Shown: piece after piece, positions 1 to 6,239 of the stretch
Position numbering within the stretch: position 1 is the stretch's first letter
How the letters are laid out: every line of letters starts with the position of its first letter
Assembly: GCA_012521525.1 (NCBI GenBank)
Contig: JAAYMG010000318.1
Span: 1 to 10,156, forward strand
Length of the DNA: 10,156 nucleotides
Source of the DNA: Clostridiales bacterium
GTDB lineage: Bacteria > Bacillota > Clostridia > Oscillospirales > JAAYOS01
Direction: 5' to 3'
Made by a program: the position numbers and the translations under genes
Notes under the pieces: generated by a model
Seen by the model: only the letters and a program-made list of their open reading frames with translations
Databases searched by the model: none
Told to the model about the DNA's origin: nothing

Positions 1-600
1 AGCCTGTGCATCATGCTTCCTATGGTGAGCTGCATCGAGGACATACGCAAGGCAAAAGAGATGATCGAAGAAATCAAAAAAGAACTCCACGCTGAGTCGA
101 TACCCTTCAGTGACAACGTTAAAATCGGCGTGATGATAGAAGTCCCCTCCGCCGCACTGATCGCCGATTTGATAGCTAAGGAAGCGGATTTTGCCTCGAT
201 CGGCACTAATGACCTGTGCCAGTATATCAACGCGACCGATCGGCTCAATCCCGCCGTAGCAAAGTATTATCAAAGCTATCACCCTGCTCTGTTCCGGTTG
301 ATCGAATTTGTGATTTCATCGTTTCACAGGGAAGGAAAACCGATCTCAGTTTGCGGAGAGCTGGGAGGGGATCCTAAAGCTATCCCCGTACTTGTCGGAC
401 TCGGCCTAAGAAAGCTCAGCATGAGTTTTTCCGCCGTAGCTTCCGCAAAGGCCGTGCTATCGTCCTTTACTGTTAAGCAAATGACTGAAATTGCGCAGCG
501 GGTAAAGGAACTTCCGACTTCGGACGACGTCGCGGAGTATTTGACCAAGGTTCTGAATATTAAGGATCAAGGAAGATTTGATCTGCCCCAGCTTCGGTGA
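1..600 (+). CDS. ptsI: PTS enzyme I (phosphoenolpyruvate-protein phosphotransferase), C-terminal part
   Basis: This is the 3' end of a gene that enters from the left edge. 199 residues are visible and a full enzyme I has roughly 570, so this is the last third of the PEP-binding barrel. Enzyme I takes phosphate from PEP and passes it to HPr, the first step of PTS sugar uptake; it is cytosolic. Visible landmarks, numbered from the window edge, are MIE (about 46-48) and GTND (about 68-71), which hold the PEP/Mg site residues, then DR (80-81), and CGELGGD with the catalytic cysteine at about 118. These match the family order MIE...GTNDLxQY...CGE. An internal ATG at 13 is not the start, because the frame is open and conserved back to base 1. 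TGA ends it at 598-600. No ptsH is in view. A PtsI paralogue of other specificity cannot be excluded without the N-terminal domain. Confidence 0.93.
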   Translation, partial: SLCIMLPMVSCIEDIRKAKEMIEEIKKELHAESIPFSDNVKIGVMIEVPSAALIADLIAKEADFASIGTNDLCQYINATDRLNPAVAKYYQSYHPALFRLIEFVISSFHREGKPISVCGELGGDPKAIPVLVGLGLRKLSMSFSAVASAKAVLSSFTVKQMTEIAQRVKELPTSDDVAEYLTKVLNIKDQGRFDLPQLR

Positions 601-634
601 CAGTTTTCTAAAACCGGCATTGACAATTGAACAG

Positions 635-720
635 GGTACCTTGCCTGCTATAAAGGAACCTTGTCTGCTAAAAGGTACCTTAGCAACTAAAAGGAACCTT
701 GTCCGCTAAAGATCCGCTAA
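635..720. repeat. Imperfect tandem array of ~19-bp units
   Basis: Four head-to-tail units start at 635, 655, 674 and 693, so the period is 20, 19 and 19 bp. Each opens with GGTACCTT or GGAACCTT and closes with a variant of GYCTGCTAAA. A fifth partial copy (ATCCGCTAAA) ends at about 721. The WW core alternates TA, AA, TA, AA from unit to unit. Unit 3 sits in a perfect 10-bp palindrome AAGGTACCTT (672-681). The array starts 34 bp after the ptsI stop and ends just before the terminator, so it should be carried in the 3' UTR of the ptsI transcript. No open frame runs through it. Function unknown. Confidence 0.8.
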
Positions 721-728
721 AAATCTAT

Positions 729-773
729 GAACCGCTTTCTACAGCACATGCAGAAAGCGGTTCTGTTAATTTT
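729..773. terminator. Bidirectional intrinsic terminator between convergent genes
   Basis: A perfect 12-bp stem, GAACCGCTTTCT (729-740) with AGAAAGCGGTTC (752-763), has an 11-nt loop. On the plus strand it is followed by TGTTAATTTT, and on the minus strand by ATAGATTTTT. It therefore can end the ptsI transcript from the left and the 882-1568 gene from the right. The remaining gene-free stretch to 881 shows no convincing feature beyond a small GTAGT/ACTAC inverted repeat over the stop codon of the neighbour. Confidence 0.88.
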
Positions 774-881
774 CGTGCTCATTATAATCAAAAACGATTT
801 GATCGAATTTCGGCTTTCTTGTCTTGTGCGCATGACAGTCGAAATCACTGTTAACAAGCCTTTGCGTGGGTAGTCGTACAA

Positions 882-1568
882 CTACTCGTCTGCTTTCCTG
901 TTCGCATAGTGCAGGAAGACTTTCTCGATATCTGCCAAAAGCTTGTTTACATTCGAGTAACCACCGTTGACAAGTCGCGCAAGACCATCTGTTGCGACCG
1001 CGTCCGAATCTGTTACAAACGCCGCTCCTGTTTCCGGAGTCATTTGCGCCAGGCTCTGGAAAGGAACACAGAAAATGTCCAACTCTGTCAGCAGGTCACT
1101 GTGCAGCCTGCTTGCTTTCCGCTGCGCCTCGGCATACTCGAGTATCATATCCTTCAAATACTCGGGGAGCTTATCCAGTGTGCCGTTTGCGGCCTGCTCG
1201 AGCGCCCGGAGCTTTTGCCCCTCGAGGTCCATCAGCTCATTCTCCTTCTCGATATCAGCCTTCATCAGCTCCACGAGCTCTTTGTGGGAATCTTCGTCTA
1301 TCCTTTCGTATCTGACGTTTTTGTCATACAGGATCCTCTGGATAGCTTCCTGAACATCGTCCCGGGGAGATTCGCCCTTCCCAAGCATTTCGTACGTCCC
1401 GTGCTTCGTTATGAGAACGACGTCTCTGTTCCTTGTAGCACGCAATGCTTCGAGCACTGCATCATCAGGGTGGCATTGCAGGACCCTGACGACCGTTTTG
1501 TACGGTGTGACGATTTTATACGCCGAGCGCTCACGGATATACGCGACAAAAATCTCAGTAGTATACAT
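882..1568 (-). CDS. Unrecognised 228-residue cytosolic protein
   Basis: I do not recognise the family. The frame can be opened from a TTG at 1604, but I prefer ATG at 1568: it has AGAAGGG about 10 nt upstream, and a good promoter at 1621-1650 places the transcript start near 1614, too close for the TTG. The protein has no signal peptide or membrane segment. Residues 1-62 alternate strand- and helix-like stretches (VAYIRERSAYKIVTPYK, then RDVVLITKHGTYEML). Residues about 63-160 are strongly charged and probably helical (EKENELMDLEGQKLRALEQ). Residues 160-228 are mixed, with the only late cysteine at 167 (IFCVPF). It stands alone in its own transcription unit, convergent with ptsI, and shares the terminator at 729-763. 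Its codon use looks like that of its neighbours, so there is no sign of recent transfer. Confidence 0.8.
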   Translation of the reverse strand: MYTTEIFVAYIRERSAYKIVTPYKTVVRVLQCHPDDAVLEALRATRNRDVVLITKHGTYEMLGKGESPRDDVQEAIQRILYDKNVRYERIDEDSHKELVELMKADIEKENELMDLEGQKLRALEQAANGTLDKLPEYLKDMILEYAEAQRKASRLHSDLLTELDIFCVPFQSLAQMTPETGAAFVTDSDAVATDGLARLVNGGYSNVNKLLADIEKVFLHYANRKADE

Positions 1569-1620
1569 GCGATATGTTTCCCTTCTATGTAAATTACCGG
1601 ACAAGGCTCACAATAAAGGT

Positions 1621-1650
1621 ATCATATCACATGCTGGCACAACTTGTAAA
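1621..1650 (-). promoter_or_regulatory. Sigma-A type promoter for the 882-1568 gene
   Basis: Read on the minus strand, TTTACA (1650-1645) lies 18 bp before TATGAT (1626-1621). The TATGAT carries the TG of an extended -10 (TGATATGAT). The predicted start near 1614 gives a leader of about 45 nt to the ATG at 1568. The match is by eye against TTGACA/TATAAT. Confidence 0.6.
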
Positions 1651-1665
1651 TGTCGTAACAGTGAC

Positions 1666-1819
1666 AGAATATGCTTTTCTAATCCAAAGCCTCTAACTTC
1701 TTTAGCTTATCAACTCGGCAAGTCCTTCAGCATGAACCGCCTGAATATGCCTGGTCGAACCCTCCGTTTCTTAATATGAAAGGCAGTTACTCAGGAGCAG
1801 CGCCACCTGCTATAATTCT
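1666..1819 (-). ncRNA. Candidate structured non-coding RNA, possibly raiA-like
   Basis: This mostly gene-free stretch folds well when read on the minus strand. Plus-strand positions of the pairings: 1687-1689/1706-1708 with 1693-1696/1702-1705 (AAG+CUAA with UUAG+CUU); 1717-1720/1748-1751 (GGCA/UGCC) enclosing 1726-1730/1741-1745 (UUCAG/CUGAA); a GGU-UCG-ACC mini-hairpin at 1753-1761; 1764-1770/1778-1783 (UUUC/GAAA extended by GG/CC). A closing helix joins 1809-1819 to 1666-1674 (AGAAU, AU, GC with two bulges). The would-be single-stranded parts are purine-rich on the minus strand, as is common for RNA. The 5' arm of the closing helix overlaps the GH31 stop codon. Nested local stems inside a closing long-range helix fit a discrete RNA. 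raiA RNA, a ~200-nt class found in Clostridia, is my best guess from size and setting; I could not test it. No clear promoter or T-tract of its own is seen. Confidence 0.4.
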
Positions 1820-4128
1820 ATTACGAGTTCCTTGCCTGTCATGTTATAGCGTTTATCTCCTATCTCAACCGTTAATCCCGGCAGCGTCTTTGTAGATGTG
1901 ACCGTGATCTTTCCTTCCCTCTTTATGGCAGTGATCCTTGCTGCAAATGTCCCTTCTGCAGTGGGGATATCAACAGACGCTTCAGCATCATTTTCGAGCT
2001 CATATATGCGAACGGTCAGGTCCTTCGTATAATCATAATCCGGCCTGTCATCTTCGCTTCCCAGTGGCAAAAGTGTGGAAGCGCGAACCAGTACAGGAAG
2101 CGAGAAATAGTCGTGAGTTTCGGTATAATAGCGACCGCCTTCATATATCTTGCCGTTGAGAAGCCCGGTCCACTTCCCATGCGGAACATAAAAAGTGACA
2201 ATGCCCTCACTGTTGAATATGGGAGCGACCATTATGCTGTCACCGAACATATACTGCTGGTCAAGGTATGATACAGCAGGGTCTGTCGGAAATTCAAATA
2301 CCATCGGCCGTAGTATGGGGGCTCCATACTTATGGGCATAAATTGCCTGGGCATATATGTACGGCATAAGTTTGCACTTCAGCTTTACGAAGTGCCTGAG
2401 CACCTCCGAAGCCTCGTCGTCAAAAGTCCAGGGCACGCGGTAAGAACTTGAGCCGTGCAGCCTGCTGTGGCTTGAAAAGAGTCCGAACGCGCACCACCTT
2501 TTGTACAGATCCGCTGTGGCAGTCGCCTCGAATCCCCCAATGTCGTGGCTCCAAAAACCATATCCGCTGAGCGCGAGCGAAAGGCCTGCCCGGAGTGTTT
2601 CAGCCATGGACGGGTATGTTCCTGAGTTGTCGCCGCCCCAATGCACTGGGAACTGCTGTGTCCCTGCCGTCCCGGAACGTGCAAATACAACAGCGTCGCC
2701 CTTCCCCCTTTTTCTTTCGATCACTTCAAACACAGTTTTGTTATAGAGATGTGTGTAGTAGTTGTGCATCTTCAAGGGGTCACTGCCGTCATAGTAAGCC
2801 ACATCCCGCACCGGTATCCTTTCACCGAAATCGGTCTTAAAGCAGTCGACGCCCATATCCATCAATCCTTCAAGCTTTGATTGGTACCATTTACGCGCGT
2901 CGGGATTGGTAAAGTCTACGATCCCCATTCCCGACTGCCACATATCCGTCTGCCATACGCTGCCGTCGGTTTTTTTGATAAGGTAGCCCTTTTCGGCAGC
3001 TTCATCAAACAACCTGGACTGCTGGGCTATGTATGGATTTATCCAGACACAGATGCGCAAACCGCGTTTCTTGTATCGCTCAAGCATGCCCTTCGGATCG
3101 GGGAACTGCTCATCATCCCACTCAAAATCTACCCAGTGATTACCCTTCATCCAGTAGCAGTCAAAATGGAACACATGCAGAGGGATATCTCTTTGCGCCA
3201 TGCCTTCTATGAACGAGGTAACCGTCTTTTCGTCATAGTCGGTCAGAAACGATGTGGAAAGCCACAGCCCAAACGACCACGCAGGCGGCAATGCCGGGCG
3301 TCCGGTCAGGAATGTGTACCGCTCGAGTATATCCTTCGGACTCTTTCCGTATATCACATAATACTGCATGCTCTCGCCCTGAAGCGTGAAGCAGGCTCTT
3401 TCCACCTTGACGGTCGCAAATTCGAAGTTTACGTCTGACGGGCTGTTGACGAATATTCCGTAGCCCTTGTTCGAGAAGTAGAACGGGACGTTTTTATACG
3501 CCTGTTCGGAACCAGTCCCGCCGTCAGCCATCCACATGTCGATCGACTGGCCGTTTTTGACAAAGGGGCCAAAGCGTTCTCCCAGTCCATACAGGCACTC
3601 TCCGACCTGCAGGTCCAGCTGCTGCTGGATATATGACCTGCTGCCTTCGCCGGCTCCGAAATCGTTGAGCTGCGTCGCTCCCCTGTCGTCAAGATAATAA
3701 GCGATGCTGCGGTTGCCGGACCTGGTCAGGTATTTGCCGTCCCCGTAAAAGCTGAGGTCCCAGCCGCCTTGTCCCGCGGCGTCTGAGGAAAACTTGGCAA
3801 AGCGTGCTTCCAGTTCTCCGGACTTGAAGATCAGTGTTTGATCATCTTCGATACAGGATACATCGGCAGTTTCACTGTTAAGTTCATATTCTGGCCGCCT
3901 TTCTTTTGTCCCCTTAAAGTGTGTTACCCTGACTCCGATCACATTGTTGGCAGGGGCAGTGAGTTCCAAAGTAAGCATCGGTCCGCCAAGGGTGTACCGT
4001 GCCATGTCAGGCCTGACCCATGCATATACGGTCAGTTTGTTCCCGTCAAACTTCGAGCCGTTCACTGCCTGGGCAAATGTCGCCGTGATCCCCTTCTTTA
4101 ATACCCATTCCCCGTTTTGGAAGTTCAT
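1810..4128 (-). CDS. yicI: GH31 alpha-xylosidase (YicI-type)
   Basis: This is a glycoside hydrolase family 31 enzyme that removes alpha-linked xylose, as in isoprimeverose from xyloglucan, with retention. The start is ATG at 4128: AGGAGG stands 9 nt upstream and the resulting 772 residues equal the length I recall for E. coli YicI. The frame extends to 4161 but that would put the ribosome site inside the gene. Order: N-terminal beta domain (1-270, with GLGERFGPFVKNGQ at 181-194), (beta/alpha)8 barrel (about 280-600), C-terminal beta domains. The nucleophile is D433 in KTDFGERIP and the acid/base is D500 in HWGGDN. YicI xylose-site residues F277, C307, W345 and K414 are kept as F294, C324, W362 and K431; F308 is replaced by Y325. 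There is no signal peptide, so it acts in the cytosol on imported oligosaccharides, but no transporter is adjacent. A sibling alpha-glucosidase specificity is possible but less likely given C324. Confidence 0.9.
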   Translation of the reverse strand: MNFQNGEWVLKKGITATFAQAVNGSKFDGNKLTVYAWVRPDMARYTLGGPMLTLELTAPANNVIGVRVTHFKGTKERRPEYELNSETADVSCIEDDQTLIFKSGELEARFAKFSSDAAGQGGWDLSFYGDGKYLTRSGNRSIAYYLDDRGATQLNDFGAGEGSRSYIQQQLDLQVGECLYGLGERFGPFVKNGQSIDMWMADGGTGSEQAYKNVPFYFSNKGYGIFVNSPSDVNFEFATVKVERACFTLQGESMQYYVIYGKSPKDILERYTFLTGRPALPPAWSFGLWLSTSFLTDYDEKTVTSFIEGMAQRDIPLHVFHFDCYWMKGNHWVDFEWDDEQFPDPKGMLERYKKRGLRICVWINPYIAQQSRLFDEAAEKGYLIKKTDGSVWQTDMWQSGMGIVDFTNPDARKWYQSKLEGLMDMGVDCFKTDFGERIPVRDVAYYDGSDPLKMHNYYTHLYNKTVFEVIERKRGKGDAVVFARSGTAGTQQFPVHWGGDNSGTYPSMAETLRAGLSLALSGYGFWSHDIGGFEATATADLYKRWCAFGLFSSHSRLHGSSSYRVPWTFDDEASEVLRHFVKLKCKLMPYIYAQAIYAHKYGAPILRPMVFEFPTDPAVSYLDQQYMFGDSIMVAPIFNSEGIVTFYVPHGKWTGLLNGKIYEGGRYYTETHDYFSLPVLVRASTLLPLGSEDDRPDYDYTKDLTVRIYELENDAEASVDIPTAEGTFAARITAIKREGKITVTSTKTLPGLTVEIGDKRYNMTGKELVIEL

Positions 4129-4174
4129 AAAAGGCTTCCTCCTTTGTTCGTATACATCCATTCTAATTCATATA

Positions 4175-4193
4175 ATCAGGGCTTGATCCTGAT
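4175..4193. promoter_or_regulatory. Operator-like inverted repeat in the GH31 leader
   Basis: ATCAGG (4175-4180) and CCTGAT (4188-4193) form a perfect 6-bp inverted repeat with a 7-bp spacer. It sits between the predicted transcript start (about 4201) and the ribosome site of the GH31 gene. That position would suit a repressor, for example a sugar-responsive one. No regulator gene is nearby and the sequence does not match a site I know. Confidence 0.35.
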
Positions 4194-4207
4194 ATTTTAT
4201 ACATAAT

Positions 4208-4235
4208 AATATACCATTATTTTGTAAGATTGTAA
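4208..4235 (-). promoter_or_regulatory. Promoter for the GH31 alpha-xylosidase gene
   Basis: On the minus strand TTACAA (4235-4230) is followed after 16 bp by TATATT (4213-4208), which carries an extended -10 TG (TGGTATATT). The surrounding 100 bp is AT-rich. The gene upstream on this strand is closed by the terminator at 4432-4462, so the GH31 gene needs its own promoter. The predicted leader is about 70 nt. Confidence 0.5.
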
Positions 4236-4431
4236 GCAATGATCAACAGAAATACCATGATAATTTTGATTATACGATATTATCTCTCTCGATAATGCAT
4301 CGAATCTTTCTGGTTAAATATGTATTGCAATTGCCGCAGCAACAGCAGTATCCTTTACCGCAATCCCTGAAATACTTCAGGATATATTCGTGACAGTAAT
4401 CGGTGCGTAGATATTGGCTAATTATTTAATC
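4236..4431. other. Gene-free stretch with inverted repeats and a short open frame
   Basis: No gene is supported here. There are two inverted repeats: ATTATC/GATAAT (4279-4296, 6-bp spacer), lying some 45-60 bp upstream of the GH31 -35 box where an activator could bind, and CCTGAA/TTCAGG (4366-4381, 4-nt loop). On the plus strand 4318-4410 reads as a 30-codon hydrophobic stretch (IAIAAATAVSFTAIPEIL...) ending in TAG, without a start codon or ribosome site. It may be chance or the relic of a membrane protein. Confidence 0.4.
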
Positions 4432-4462
4432 AAAAAAACACGAAGCAGGCCCTGTGCCTGCT
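4432..4462 (-). terminator. Intrinsic terminator after the alpha/beta hydrolase gene
   Basis: On the minus strand AGCAGGC (4462-4456) pairs with GCCTGCT (4450-4444) around a 5-nt loop. Five bases later comes a run of seven T (4438-4432). It lies 58 bp after the stop codon of the hydrolase and separates it from the GH31 unit. Confidence 0.8.
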
Positions 4463-4520
4463 CCATGATTATTTATATTATGTTATAAACCTGAGTCCAT
4501 GATCAGCATTGACATAAGCA

Positions 4521-5336
4521 TCAGCTTTCAACAAAATCCACGAGCTCCTTGTTGAACCTGTCCATCTGGTCATAAAACAGGAAGTGTCCGCAATTCTCGA
4601 TCGCCACAAGCTTGGAGTTCCTTATCATGTCCCTCTGGGCCAAAGCAAGCGAGAAGGGGCATACCTCATCATTCACACCGTGGAGGATCAAAGTCGGCAC
4701 GTTGATGGCGTTCATGTCGTCGAACAGTCCCTCCTCCTGTATCCAGCTGTTCGCGATAGCAGCAGTCGCCCATCCTGCAGCCTGGAGACCCAGTTGGAAG
4801 ATCCAGTCTGACAGCGGCTGTGACACGGGATTATAAAAAACTGTTTCACCGAAGTTGCGTATCGTCTGTGGCCTGTCGGTATATACGCCCCGTATGATGC
4901 CCTCAACGAATTCCCTCGTCACACCGTACGGGAAATAAGGCCTTTGAATGAGACTCGGCGCCGCTGCGGCGAAAAGCGCCAGCTTTGAAACGCCATAGCC
5001 GTTATGCCTTGCCATATACCTTATGCAGATCGCCCCTCCGGTCGAATGGCCGCCAAGCGTGAAACTCCTCAGCTGAAGGGCATTTACGACTATCCGGATA
5101 TCATCCGCAAGGCGGTCATAATCATAGCCGTGCCACGGCTTGTCGGACATGCCGAACCCCCTGCAGTCGATCCCCACGCACCTGTACCCCATATGGGGCA
5201 GCCGATCGAACTGGTATTCAAACAACCGGTGGCTCCCCGGCCAGCCGTGGACGAAAAGTATCGTCCTGTTTCCGGTCGGGTTCAGGTCCTCCACATACAC
5301 GTTGATGTTCCTCTCGACCTGGACATAGTAACCCAC
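4521..5336 (-). CDS. Alpha/beta-fold hydrolase (esterase/haloperoxidase-like)
   Basis: A 271-residue cytosolic alpha/beta hydrolase. The oxyanion motif HGWPGS is at 30-35. The nucleophile elbow GGHSTGG puts the catalytic serine at 98, the acid is D223 in HGVNDEVCP, and the histidine is H251 in NCGHFLFYD. The triad is thus complete and the spacing is normal. A helical cap lies between about 130 and 205. The sequence around IRYMARHNGYGVSKLALFAA resembles non-heme chloroperoxidase and aryl-esterase relatives, but substrate cannot be read from it. The start is GTG at 5336 with AAGGGGG 7 nt upstream. The stop of the membrane-protein gene is 65 bp upstream on the same strand with no terminator and no clear promoter between, so the two may be cotranscribed. 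The terminator at 4432-4462 closes the unit. Confidence 0.88.
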   Translation of the reverse strand: MGYYVQVERNINVYVEDLNPTGNRTILFVHGWPGSHRLFEYQFDRLPHMGYRCVGIDCRGFGMSDKPWHGYDYDRLADDIRIVVNALQLRSFTLGGHSTGGAICIRYMARHNGYGVSKLALFAAAAPSLIQRPYFPYGVTREFVEGIIRGVYTDRPQTIRNFGETVFYNPVSQPLSDWIFQLGLQAAGWATAAIANSWIQEEGLFDDMNAINVPTLILHGVNDEVCPFSLALAQRDMIRNSKLVAIENCGHFLFYDQMDRFNKELVDFVES

Positions 5337-5401
5337 GGCAACACCCCCTTAACTCTATATACATATTCACGGGCAGGTGTTGTTATGATAATGCTAAAAT
5401 A

Positions 5402-6103
5402 CTAAAATGCATTCCATATGAAGCAAAAAGCAAATACACATCCCCATGCATTGCCTGTCCTGTTTTTGACCTGCAGCATGCCGTATATCGCGATAAACGT
5501 CGTTATCATCTCGATAATACCCATTAAGGATATGGTGAATGGATGAAATAGAATGCAAATTATCGCACAAGTTATAGCCCCTGCATCAAGCCACCGGTTC
5601 TTTGAAGGGTATCTGCCGTTGATCTTGTCGCTTATCACTGCATAATTGAATCCCTCAAAAAATCCCCATACCAGTGCGATCAGCAACATTCCCGCGACAT
5701 TCACCGGAAAACCGCTTTTGAGCACATCGTTTGCTATCATGATCCTGAAAGGCTGATAGCCTCTAAATTGCCGTGATATGATCAAATAGCATATGTACGG
5801 GATGAAACATGCCACAGCCCCAATTATCGACGCAAGGGCGTTTTCCTTTACAAGTCCGAACTTTGAGAACTTCTCTTTCCTTATGATCATTACGATGGTT
5901 ATGCCTAAGCCCGCTACGCCAAACTGAACTGCTGCATTCAACAGCAAACGCGGGATCACCGAAACGCTGCTGTCCCTGACATAACTCATAAGCTGATTGC
6001 CCGTCAGTACATACGTCAAAAACACAGCCAGTGTAACCATAAGTATGATCCAGAGATCGGTATCCAGTCTTTTTTGCTCAGGTGTCAAAAGTTTCTTGCT
6101 CAT
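5402..6103 (-). CDS. Polytopic membrane protein, weakly CPBP/CAAX-protease-like
   Basis: A 233-residue integral membrane protein with about six or seven hydrophobic segments, near residues 17-35, 50-74, 89-109, 135-157, 172-190, 192-210 and 218-233. The start is ATG at 6103, preceded by GGGGAG at 7 nt; an upstream ATG at 6124 would place that site inside the gene. The segment ALVWGFFEGFNYAVIS (about 144-158), the LFHPF turn with H187, and the final IWNAF with N231 recall the ordered Glu, His and Asn motifs of CPBP intramembrane proteases. The defining EExxxR is not present, so it is at best a divergent and possibly inactive member. There is no signal for a partner except the hydrolase that follows 65 bp downstream. 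Confidence 0.75.
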   Translation of the reverse strand: MSKKLLTPEQKRLDTDLWIILMVTLAVFLTYVLTGNQLMSYVRDSSVSVIPRLLLNAAVQFGVAGLGITIVMIIRKEKFSKFGLVKENALASIIGAVACFIPYICYLIISRQFRGYQPFRIMIANDVLKSGFPVNVAGMLLIALVWGFFEGFNYAVISDKINGRYPSKNRWLDAGAITCAIICILFHPFTISLMGIIEMITTFIAIYGMLQVKNRTGNAWGCVFAFCFIWNAF

Positions 6104-6145
6104 ACCTTTTCTCCCCGTTAGCATCCAGTATCATATTACTAAAAC

Positions 6146-6178
6146 AAAAAAGGTACATAGAAAAATTTCCCATGTACC
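6146..6178 (-). terminator. Intrinsic terminator after asnB
   Basis: On the minus strand GGTACAT (6178-6172) pairs with ATGTACC (6158-6152) around a 13-nt loop. A run of six T (6151-6146) follows, then GTTTT. It lies about 60 bp after the asnB stop and only about 45 bp before the start of the membrane-protein gene, so a promoter for the latter must be squeezed into or overlap it, or expression relies on read-through. The rest of the 6179-6239 gap is AT-rich with nothing to report. Confidence 0.78.
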
Positions 6179-6239
6179 ACAATTATATATATCTGCTTAT
6201 ATAAAGTCCATAAGCTATTTATAAATCTAATTATTCATG

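Noticed and set aside
635..720. Repeat array as a CRISPR
   Set aside because: The units are about 19 bp, contiguous and imperfect with no unique spacers, and no cas gene is visible.
909..1592. Long plus-strand frame antisense to the unknown protein gene
   Set aside because: It lacks a ribosome site and is cysteine- and leucine-rich in the manner of a shadow frame. The minus-strand frame has the better start, promoter and terminator.
1569..1604. TTG-initiated 12-residue extension of the unknown protein
   Set aside because: It would begin about 10 nt from the predicted transcript start, and the internal ATG has a ribosome site.
1753..1761. tRNA T-arm (GGTTCGACC on the minus strand)
   Set aside because: No acceptor stem, anticodon arm or cloverleaf can be built around it; it is better explained as a small hairpin of the candidate RNA.
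2881..3438. 185-codon plus-strand frame inside the GH31 gene
   Set aside because: It lies wholly antisense to a strongly conserved enzyme whose catalytic motifs are intact; no ribosome site.
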